From positions 62,001-126,000 of the forward strand of contig NZ_FODR01000012.1 of NCBI RefSeq assembly GCF_900110415.1: DNA of 64,000 bases, read 5' to 3'. The position numbers and the translations under genes are program-made. Positions 25,765 through 33,668 of this stretch are shown here, piece after piece (positions within the stretch are counted from its first letter, which is position 1; every line of letters starts with the position of its first letter). The notes beneath the pieces are model-generated. The model was not told the origin of the DNA. It did no database searches and worked only from the letters and a program-made list of their open reading frames with translations. Origin of the DNA: Mucilaginibacter sp. OK283 (GTDB lineage: Bacteria > Bacteroidota > Bacteroidia > Sphingobacteriales > Sphingobacteriaceae).

Positions 25765-26481
25765 ATGACCCGTTTATCTGTCAATATCAATAAAATAGCC
25801 ACCCTGCGTAATTCACGCGGCGGAAACAACCCCGATTTGGTACAGGTTGCAAAAGATTGCGAACTTTTTGGAGCGCAAGGTATTACTGTACACCCCCGCC
25901 CGGATGAAAGGCACATTCGCTACCAGGACGTTTTCGACCTTAAAAAAATAATTACCACCGAGTTTAATATTGAAGGCAACTGCCAGGAACAAAAGTTTAT
26001 TGACCTTGTATTGGCCAACAAACCGGAGCAGGTTACGCTGGTACCTGATGTATTAGGGCAAATAACATCTAACCATGGCTGGGATACCATTACCAACTAT
26101 CATTACTTAACAGATATGATAGCCGTTTTTAAAGAAGCCGGCATTCGCGTATCTATTTTTGTTGACCCGGTTGCCAAAATGGTTGAAGGGGCCGCAAAAA
26201 CCGGCACCGACCGGATTGAGCTTTACACCGAGGGTTATGCTACCCATTATCACCAGGGCAAAGAACTGGCTATAGCGCCCTATATTGAAGCCGCGAGGGT
26301 AGCACACGAAGCCGGACTGGGCATTAACGCCGGACATGATCTCGATCTGCATAATTTAAAATACTTTGCCGAAAACATACCTGCTTTAGATGAAGTGAGC
26401 ATTGGTCATGCCCTTATTTGCGATGCATTATATTACGGATTGGAAAATACTATTCAGATGTATTTAAGGCAGTTGGTTTGA
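25765..26481 (+). CDS. pdxJ: Pyridoxine 5'-phosphate synthase
   Basis: Condenses 1-deoxyxylulose 5-phosphate with 3-amino-2-oxopropyl phosphate to make pyridoxine 5'-phosphate, the deoxyxylulose-dependent route to vitamin B6. The 238-residue TIM barrel has the standard opening TRLSVNINKIATLRNSRGG, then GITVHPRPDERHI (catalytic and phosphate-binding region), a conserved INAGHDLDLHNL and a final SIGHALICDALYYGLE. Length is normal. Single gene, convergent with the T9SS protein gene. B6 is also the cofactor of the glycine dehydrogenase encoded 7 kb away, but this is not evidence of linkage. Confidence 0.96.
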   Translation: MTRLSVNINKIATLRNSRGGNNPDLVQVAKDCELFGAQGITVHPRPDERHIRYQDVFDLKKIITTEFNIEGNCQEQKFIDLVLANKPEQVTLVPDVLGQITSNHGWDTITNYHYLTDMIAVFKEAGIRVSIFVDPVAKMVEGAAKTGTDRIELYTEGYATHYHQGKELAIAPYIEAARVAHEAGLGINAGHDLDLHNLKYFAENIPALDEVSIGHALICDALYYGLENTIQMYLRQLV

Positions 26482-26482
26482 G

Positions 26483-26571
26483 ATCTGTGGTGTGTGATCT
26501 GTGGCCTGAGGATTGAAATGCGCAACGTTTCTTCCTCTCAGACCTCCGGCCTCAGGCACCTGACCTCAGGT
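26483..26571. repeat. Heptad inverted-repeat element, family C
   Basis: Left arm about 26483-26515 has TCTGTGG/TGTGTGA/TCTGTGG/CCTGAGG words; right arm 26537-26571 reads CTCAGAC/CTCCGGC/CTCAGGC/ACCTGAC/CTCAGGT. Seven-base periodicity is obvious in the right arm. It fills the whole gap between the convergent pdxJ and T9SS protein genes, ending at the latter's stop codon. Pairing of the arms is only partial. Confidence 0.65.
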
Positions 26572-26572
26572 T

Positions 26573-29500
26573 TTACCTTAAAATAGTTAAGCTTCCCGAT
26601 AACAGACTACAGTTTTTATTTAGGTTGATAATATAATAGTAGATGCCAACCGGCAACGCCTTGCCATTATAGGTGCCGTTAAACGGTGTTGAATATCCTT
26701 TTGATTCAAACAGCTTTTGGCCGTTGCGGTTAAATACCTGTACTACAGCGGCAGGGTAGCTTTCGATATTGCTGATCTTCCAGTAATCGTTATGGCCATC
26801 GCCATTAGGGGTGAAAGAATTGGCAATGCTGAGCGGAGATAAGCCTACTGACACTTTTACTTCTGTTTTTGGGCTTTCGCAAGTGCCATTTACCTGGCTT
26901 ACAAAAAAGCTGCGGTTGGCGGGTACAGCTATTTTAAACCGCCCGCCGGTTTGTTCGGTTAATGGCGATGCACTATTAGCCTGGTCGTACAAACGGTAAA
27001 CTACGTCGGCCCCGGCATTGTTTACAAAAAGAATGGCATCCCCCGGACTGCAAACCTGAATATCACTTACCAATGGCGCTGCCAAATCCTGCGTAATGTT
27101 TTGAATTTGGTAGTTAACATTTATGCTTCCGCATCTACTATCCGCAATGTTTAATGTATATGAACCCTCTGCCAGATTTGAAATGCTGCTTGTTGTGCCT
27201 ATTGATACACCGTTGGCATTGAGCCAGGTGTAAGTATAAGGTGGTAAGCCCCCGGCAACCGTTACGTTACTTACGTAACCGCTTTTCAATCCACATTGCT
27301 CGTTGCCTGTTTGCCCGTTATTAGTAACTTTTAACTCGGGCAGCTGATTTACCTGGTAGGTGTTATAATAACTTTCGCACCCGTTTTGGTCGGTTAGATA
27401 AAGCTTGTAGCTACCGGCGGGCAAACCTGTTGCGCCGTGGTGTATGGCAACGTCAACCCCGGCGGCGTTAACCCATCTAACAGCCTTTATCAGGAGATCC
27501 TGGTTTATCTGCAACGCGCCGTTAGCTGCACCGTAGCAGGCATCAATATGGTTAACGCTATAGGTTGAGGGAAATACGGTACCTGACTGCTCGGTTACCT
27601 GGTATACCGTTGATTGTTTTTGGCAAAAAGCGTTGGATACCGTTAACTGGTAAGCACCAGCCGGTACGTTTTTTAAATCGGGGCTGCTGCCCACCAAGTT
27701 TCCATTGATGTCTCGCCATTCATATTTAGTTCCACCTGTTGCTGTAACTCCGATCACCGCGCCGTTTGCCTTACCGCAACTTGCGGGCGTTGTAGGATTG
27801 GGCGATTCGGTAACGGTTATGCCATTAATTTCTAAAATTTCTATGGCTTTGCTAAAAACAGGGGCGCATTGGCTATCATCCGTTACCTGCAAAGTATATT
27901 TGCCAGCTGGTTGTCCAGTTAGATCTTGCGTGGTGGCTACCTCTTGCTGCTGCTCGTTTTTCCAGGTAAAATGCCGGGTACCGGTGCCGCCGGTAATTAT
28001 TATGTTTTTTATAGAACCTATGGTTTGGCCGCAATTAGTGTTTATTATAATTGGTTTTGAATCGTCGATAGTTGGTCCGGTTGTCTTTTTAAGAACAATT
28101 GGGCCGTAAATTAATTGGCAATGATTTTTTACACCGGTAATAACCAGGGTATATTCATCTGGCGGTAAGTTATCGATGTCTATTTTATCGCCTATTTTGG
28201 TCCCTGCTTTATTTATCCAGACAAACCCAAGATCTTCCCCGGTGCTTACGGATGCCTGTAAGCCCAAAATTGAACCATTGGTATTACATGCCGGCATTGT
28301 AGTTTTTATACCGGAGTCGTCTATTTTGGGATTGGGGTCAATAACAGTTATCCAATTTGATTGTCTGGAACAATTGCCGGATCCTATTTTTAATTTATAA
28401 TTCCCAGGCGGCAAATCTTTAATATCTAAATTGTGCGATATCTCAACACCCTTGTCATTTATCCAGGTAACGCCAGCGGCATTGTAAAATTCAATACCCT
28501 CAATACTTCCGTTATTTTTTCCGCAATCTGGTGGCGTTATCTTTAAATGATCGAGGTTAATTTCTGGCTGGGTAAAAAGCGAGGTATTATTATTATAAAT
28601 AGATGAGGCAACTATCCTTTGTGTTGGCGTATTGCCGGCGTACGTCCAATTGCCTTGTGCATCCGCATTGGTTGAAGCAAAATAATGGCGGGGGTCGCAT
28701 CCGCAGGTACTAATATCATCATAAAATAACTCTATTTTTGCACCCGGTGTAGCCGTTCCTACAATTAACCCAGGTGTTATTTTCGTCATTTTTACAGATG
28801 GATGTTTTGGCACACCGGCAGCGTCTAAATCACTCTGTGTATCATAGCCGTGCTGCCCATCTATATAAATACAAAAAATGCTGTTTTGTGAAATCAATAC
28901 GCCTTTTTCGGACCCTTCCTGTATACCCCCGTAAAACATATTGCCGATAATATTGGGGTCACCAGGATTTGGTCCACCTACAATGGCACTGGTAACCCGG
29001 TCAAGCACTATTCCATTAGGCTGTCTTGGTGGCAACTCGGTTTGATCTACCCAAAAGTTTGCGGTGCCGGTTTTATCAGTATTAAGCATATTGCCGGTTA
29101 TAGTTACATTTCCCCGCCCCTGCACATTGATGCCTATGCTGTAATAATTAGCAAGCATATTATTATAAATTTTGCCGGTGGAAACTACAGGTAAATGCCC
29201 AACAAAACCCTCAATTACCTGTATTCGGCCTTTGTAGGAGTACATGTGCATGCTTGTTTTAGTCCCTGTAAAATCAACCCCCATTTTATTGCTCCCAATA
29301 GAGTAATTCCAACCGGTAGAAATTTTATCGTTATACAACCTTACAAATCCCTCAATTACGTTTCCCTGCGTTTCATCCCCGCCAATTGTGATATCATTAC
29401 AATTCAGGATGTCCACACTGCCTGTTGAACATTGGTAACCATCCGGAAACAAACCCAATATTGACGATTGCAAGGTGATTTTTTGAGTGTTTTCTGCTGT

Positions 29501-30001
29501 AAAAATACCGCTTTCCATCAGGCAGTGATACACGCCTATATTGCTGCTATTTGATACCAGGATATAACCGACGCTATTGCGATAAAAATTGGTACTTGCA
29601 AGATAAAAGCCATTGATGATTACATCATGTACATTATCACATTTAAACACACATAAATCATAACCAATGGAGGGATATTGCTGATCAATATTTACTATCT
29701 TAACTTTCGCTTCGCTAACGCCAAACTTTGCACCCGGCTGCGTACTGTCGTCTATAACCATATTCGAGCTAACATAAGGCAGCGCGTTATTTATGGTAAT
29801 AGTTCTGGCGACAATAGTAGTACCGGGCAGATTAAAATTAATAAAATCCTTCTCGGCGCTGCCGTTGGCTGCAGCTTTAGTTAATGCCTCACGCAAAGTT
29901 CCCAGCCCGCTATCGGCATTGCTGGTAACTACAAATACGGCCGCAGTTGCCTGCCGGCAAAGCAATGTAAACAACATAATAAACAGACACTTGCAACGCA
30001 T
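26573..30001 (-). CDS. Large secreted beta-helix protein with gliding-type T9SS C-terminal domain (paralogue 1)
   Basis: A 1142-residue surface or secreted protein. Residues 1-20 are a signal peptide. About 20-110 match the CSLREA-like start of right-handed beta-helix proteins (VVTSNADSGLGTLREALTKAA), and 110-390 continue as parallel beta-helix coils (repeated NxI/VxGG, GNVIEGF, GNMLNTD). From about 470 to 1000 come at least five SprB-like repeats of roughly 85 residues, each with a C..G..xG motif and a GxYxLxIxD ending. The last 85 residues (NSFTPNGDGHNDYWKISNIE..IYYYIINLN) are the gliding-motility-associated domain, a type IX secretion signal of the B class. Downstream of and paralogous to the next gene. 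Confidence 0.87.
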   Translation of the reverse strand: MRCKCLFIMLFTLLCRQATAAVFVVTSNADSGLGTLREALTKAAANGSAEKDFINFNLPGTTIVARTITINNALPYVSSNMVIDDSTQPGAKFGVSEAKVKIVNIDQQYPSIGYDLCVFKCDNVHDVIINGFYLASTNFYRNSVGYILVSNSSNIGVYHCLMESGIFTAENTQKITLQSSILGLFPDGYQCSTGSVDILNCNDITIGGDETQGNVIEGFVRLYNDKISTGWNYSIGSNKMGVDFTGTKTSMHMYSYKGRIQVIEGFVGHLPVVSTGKIYNNMLANYYSIGINVQGRGNVTITGNMLNTDKTGTANFWVDQTELPPRQPNGIVLDRVTSAIVGGPNPGDPNIIGNMFYGGIQEGSEKGVLISQNSIFCIYIDGQHGYDTQSDLDAAGVPKHPSVKMTKITPGLIVGTATPGAKIELFYDDISTCGCDPRHYFASTNADAQGNWTYAGNTPTQRIVASSIYNNNTSLFTQPEINLDHLKITPPDCGKNNGSIEGIEFYNAAGVTWINDKGVEISHNLDIKDLPPGNYKLKIGSGNCSRQSNWITVIDPNPKIDDSGIKTTMPACNTNGSILGLQASVSTGEDLGFVWINKAGTKIGDKIDIDNLPPDEYTLVITGVKNHCQLIYGPIVLKKTTGPTIDDSKPIIINTNCGQTIGSIKNIIITGGTGTRHFTWKNEQQQEVATTQDLTGQPAGKYTLQVTDDSQCAPVFSKAIEILEINGITVTESPNPTTPASCGKANGAVIGVTATGGTKYEWRDINGNLVGSSPDLKNVPAGAYQLTVSNAFCQKQSTVYQVTEQSGTVFPSTYSVNHIDACYGAANGALQINQDLLIKAVRWVNAAGVDVAIHHGATGLPAGSYKLYLTDQNGCESYYNTYQVNQLPELKVTNNGQTGNEQCGLKSGYVSNVTVAGGLPPYTYTWLNANGVSIGTTSSISNLAEGSYTLNIADSRCGSINVNYQIQNITQDLAAPLVSDIQVCSPGDAILFVNNAGADVVYRLYDQANSASPLTEQTGGRFKIAVPANRSFFVSQVNGTCESPKTEVKVSVGLSPLSIANSFTPNGDGHNDYWKISNIESYPAAVVQVFNRNGQKLFESKGYSTPFNGTYNGKALPVGIYYYIINLNKNCSLLSGSLTILR

Positions 30002-30050
30002 TGTTATTAGTCTTTAGGATTTTACCACCTTCACACATCCAATAATCATC

Positions 30051-33000
30051 CTACCTGACAATAGTTAAACTGCCTGAGAGCAGGCTGCATGGGGTATTTA
30101 AATTGATAATATAATAATACACGCCCGGCGGCAATAGCTGATTGTTGAATTTCCCGGTGAAAACGGTTGCATACTCTTTAGATTCGAATACCTTTTGGCC
30201 ATAGCGGTTAAACACCTGTACCAGCGAGCCTGGAAATTTCTCAAGACCTTCTATGTTCCAGTAGTCATTTATACCATCGCCATTGGGGCTAAATGAGTTT
30301 GGTTTTTTAACATCTACGTGCACTACCTCAATATGGGTTTGTGTCCGGTTGCTTTCGCAGCTGCCAATGCTATAGTTGATGTAAAAATCACTGGTTTCAG
30401 TAATAGATAAAGTGAATTTACCCGTTGTGTTAGTTGAAAGCGGCAGAGTAGATGTAGCATCTGCATACAATTTATAAGTACCCGCAACCGGGTTTTGTAC
30501 GCTGATGGTAACTGTTTCCGGATCGCAGATCCGTTGATTATTAACAACGGGCGGATCGGGCGTAAACTTATTATTACTAACTGCACGATCTACGGTAAGC
30601 GGGATGGCGCATGCCGTATTATCCGTAACAACCAGCGAGTAATTTCCCTCTCCTACACTTTTCAGGTCTTTATCCGTACCAACAACGGCATTGTTATCAG
30701 TATTGGTCCAGGTATATTTGTAAGGAGGCACGCCGCCTGTTACATCAACACCGGTAATGCTTCCAAATAACTGATCGCACTGATCGGGAGTGGAAACGGG
30801 ATTGTTTACCGACGAAAACTGTAAAAGCGGCGTTACTTTTACTTCTAAATTGTTTACCAGCACACTTGGGCAACCATATTTATCGGTTACATTAAGTGTA
30901 TAAAAACCCGCCGCTAAACCACTTATACTTGGCGAATTACTAATCAAAGTGCCATCCTGCTTCATCCACTGGTATGATACCGGGATTATTTTTCCTTCAA
31001 TCTCCAGGTTAATTGCCCCATTATCTAATCCACAGGTGGTGGCAACACTCGCCAGGCTCTTAATGGTAAATACTTCCGGCGTTAGCCTGTTAACGGTAAA
31101 ATATCCATCATTGCTGCATTTGGTTACCGTGTTAACCGCGTTGAGGCGATAAGTTCCATCGGCAAGGTTAAAAATATCTAAATTGCTTTGATTGGTGGTA
31201 ATTGGGTTTCCTTGTGGATCGTACCATTGATACAGGTCGGCATTTTGAACATATACACTTGTTATTGCACCATTATTGGCGCCACATTTGGCCGGAGTAA
31301 TAGAACCTCCGCTAATATTTACAGAATTGGTTTCCTGGATAAAAATAGGAGGCGTTGAATACGGACTGCATTCGCTTTGGTCATACAGCGTGAGGGTGTA
31401 GTAGCCCCCTTTAACTTTTACCAGGTTTTTGGTAGTAGCCACCACTACCCCGGCATCATTTGTCCATTTATAGGTTAATGTGCCTATGCCTACTGTTGTT
31501 GTTATATTGCTGATACCGCCATCGGCAATGCCGCATCGCGCGGGGGCAACCTGCATAGTCGAAAGATCATAATCCGGACCCGGTTTGGCTTTAATAGTGA
31601 CAGCCGGCGATGAGGTAACCGCACAACCGGCCTCGTCATAAATAGTAACGGTATAAGTGCCTTCGGGTAAATTTGCGGCCTTATCTGTTGATTTTACCTG
31701 CCCGGCCTTGTCTTTCCAGGCAAAGGTTACGTTACCTGTACCACCCGTAAAATTGACATCAAACGGAAACGACTTTTGCCGACACTGGGGTGTAGGCACA
31801 ATTACATTTTGTATTTTTATCCGCAGGTCTTTTATTTCAAACAGTTGCGTTGTTTTTTGACAGCCACCCGGATATTGAACGGTTAACTGGTAAGTACCGG
31901 GCAGCAGGTTTTTTATATTCTGCGTGTTGCCTATTGGCGTTAACGATCCATTGGTTTCTTTTTTATCCCAGTGGAATAATAGTCCGGTACGGGGTTGCTG
32001 TATGGTTACACTCCCCTGGTAAGCACAGGTATAATTTTTTACAACCACATCATTATCCTGTATCACCAATGACGAAAAAGGCGAAGTATTATTATTGGCA
32101 TCCGTAGCCGTGGCAATAACAGCCTTGCTAAAAGTACCCGAATAACTCCATGCCCCGCTTGCGCTTGATGTTACCGTGGTTATGTAGGTTTTACCCTGGC
32201 ATATATTGCCGCAATCGTCCGACAAAAACAATTCAATTTTGCAATTTGGCGTTGCAGTACCCGATACAGCAGTGCCGCTAAAATTAAGTACCTGCACAAA
32301 CGGAACCTGATAATTATTGGTTAAAACGCTTATGCCATAATCGCTGTTGCAAAAAATGCTGTTGTGCGTAATTAGTGTATGCGTGCTGTTTAAAGCTTCG
32401 ATGCCATAAAAATTATATCCTATATAATTGATATCGGCTGCGGCAGTGCCACCTATGGTACCAGACGAACTTGTACCGGCATGAATGCCCTCACCATTGC
32501 CAAGGTCTTTGGTTCCGGTAATATCTGTTCCTATTTTGTTGCCCGTTATTTTAAACGTGGCGTTCTCGATATAAATGCCGCAATAGCGCTGGCCCGATAT
32601 TAAATTGGAAGTAACGTTTAGCGTTGTATTTGACGAGTTAACGTTAATGCCATAAGCTTTAATAAACGCGCTTTGTTGCAAAAGCGGGATATTTTTAAAA
32701 TCGGCTTTGCCGGTATAATCGGTGCCTATTTTGTTGTTTTGTATGGTTATGGTATTGGCTACCCCGTAATAATAAGCCCGCGCTATATTAATACCGGTAA
32801 CATTGGCCGCTATCACATTACCCATACCGGCATCCGTACCACCTATCAAACCATCTTTATCTAAAGTAAGGTTAATGCCGGTGTAGTTACTGGCGGCGGT
32901 GAAGCCATCATCAAGCAAACCTATAATATTACTTTGAATTTGAATATCCGAAGCGCCTGCAGCATAGTAATAGGAGGTGTTATAAATTCCGTTAATGTTG

Positions 33001-33542
33001 CCGCAAAAAACATTTCCTTTGCCAGGCGCTCCTATAACAATCCCGCTTACATCCCCTTCCATCATTAAGCCCGAGCCCTGGCTAAGGTCGGCAGTGGCCA
33101 AACTGTTAATTTTAGCAAAGTTGCGAATGTACAATCCGTATATGGCAATTTTTGTGGCTGGTGCGCCACCTGCATTTACCTCGCCATTAATATTTAAAGC
33201 ATTAAAATAAACAGGAGAGGTTTCGGGCTCAATAATCACCTTGGCGTTTGATACCCCGAATGCAATACCCGGTTGGGTTGTACCGTCAATAGTAACGTTG
33301 GAGGTAATAAACGGCAATTGGCTTTTTAACCTAATGGTACGATCGGATACCAAACTACCGGGTAAATTAAACCGGATGATATCGGGAGTAATGATGCCGT
33401 TGCCTGCTGCTACCGAGAGTGCTTCGCGAAGCGTACCGGGCCCTGTATCGGCATTACTGGTTACCACGATGGTGGCGGCAAAATTAAAATTGCTTAATAA
33501 AAACAGAAAGACTATTAACAGTAAAAATTTCTTAGCAAACAT
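30051..33542 (-). CDS. Large secreted beta-helix protein with gliding-type T9SS C-terminal domain (paralogue 2)
   Basis: A 1163-residue paralogue of the gene after it, with the same plan. A signal peptide comes first, then a CSLREA-like start (VVTSNADTGPGTLREALSVAAGNG) and right-handed beta-helix to about residue 410 (repeats such as NKIGTDYTGKADF, GNKIGTDITGTKDLG, IGGT). Four to six SprB-like repeats at about 490-1020 end in LPEGTYTVTIYDEAGC-type segments. The C-terminal gliding/T9SS sorting domain is NSFSPNGDGINDYWNIEGLE to SGSLTIVR. The pair is separated by only 49 bp and shares strand, so it is probably one transcript that arose by tandem duplication. An adhesin or polysaccharide-binding role is inferred from fold only. 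The T9SS machinery genes are not in the window. Confidence 0.88.
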   Translation of the reverse strand: MFAKKFLLLIVFLFLLSNFNFAATIVVTSNADTGPGTLREALSVAAGNGIITPDIIRFNLPGSLVSDRTIRLKSQLPFITSNVTIDGTTQPGIAFGVSNAKVIIEPETSPVYFNALNINGEVNAGGAPATKIAIYGLYIRNFAKINSLATADLSQGSGLMMEGDVSGIVIGAPGKGNVFCGNINGIYNTSYYYAAGASDIQIQSNIIGLLDDGFTAASNYTGINLTLDKDGLIGGTDAGMGNVIAANVTGINIARAYYYGVANTITIQNNKIGTDYTGKADFKNIPLLQQSAFIKAYGINVNSSNTTLNVTSNLISGQRYCGIYIENATFKITGNKIGTDITGTKDLGNGEGIHAGTSSSGTIGGTAAADINYIGYNFYGIEALNSTHTLITHNSIFCNSDYGISVLTNNYQVPFVQVLNFSGTAVSGTATPNCKIELFLSDDCGNICQGKTYITTVTSSASGAWSYSGTFSKAVIATATDANNNTSPFSSLVIQDNDVVVKNYTCAYQGSVTIQQPRTGLLFHWDKKETNGSLTPIGNTQNIKNLLPGTYQLTVQYPGGCQKTTQLFEIKDLRIKIQNVIVPTPQCRQKSFPFDVNFTGGTGNVTFAWKDKAGQVKSTDKAANLPEGTYTVTIYDEAGCAVTSSPAVTIKAKPGPDYDLSTMQVAPARCGIADGGISNITTTVGIGTLTYKWTNDAGVVVATTKNLVKVKGGYYTLTLYDQSECSPYSTPPIFIQETNSVNISGGSITPAKCGANNGAITSVYVQNADLYQWYDPQGNPITTNQSNLDIFNLADGTYRLNAVNTVTKCSNDGYFTVNRLTPEVFTIKSLASVATTCGLDNGAINLEIEGKIIPVSYQWMKQDGTLISNSPSISGLAAGFYTLNVTDKYGCPSVLVNNLEVKVTPLLQFSSVNNPVSTPDQCDQLFGSITGVDVTGGVPPYKYTWTNTDNNAVVGTDKDLKSVGEGNYSLVVTDNTACAIPLTVDRAVSNNKFTPDPPVVNNQRICDPETVTISVQNPVAGTYKLYADATSTLPLSTNTTGKFTLSITETSDFYINYSIGSCESNRTQTHIEVVHVDVKKPNSFSPNGDGINDYWNIEGLEKFPGSLVQVFNRYGQKVFESKEYATVFTGKFNNQLLPPGVYYYIINLNTPCSLLSGSLTIVR

Positions 33543-33610
33543 GATAAGTATAAGTCTGTTAAAGATATAAAATTTCTCTGTAAATGCTTTGTCAATATCA
33601 TATTACGCAA

Positions 33611-33641
33611 TTGTTACTGATATTGTAAAATCGTACCTTTG
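33611..33641 (+). promoter_or_regulatory. Promoter of gcvP
   Basis: TTG at 33611-33613, 20 bp of spacer, TACCTTTG at 33634-33641: exact Bacteroidota -33/-7 pair, 27 bp before the gcvP start. Confidence 0.7.
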
Positions 33642-33668
33642 CGGTAAATTTAAGGGGACGACTATTTC

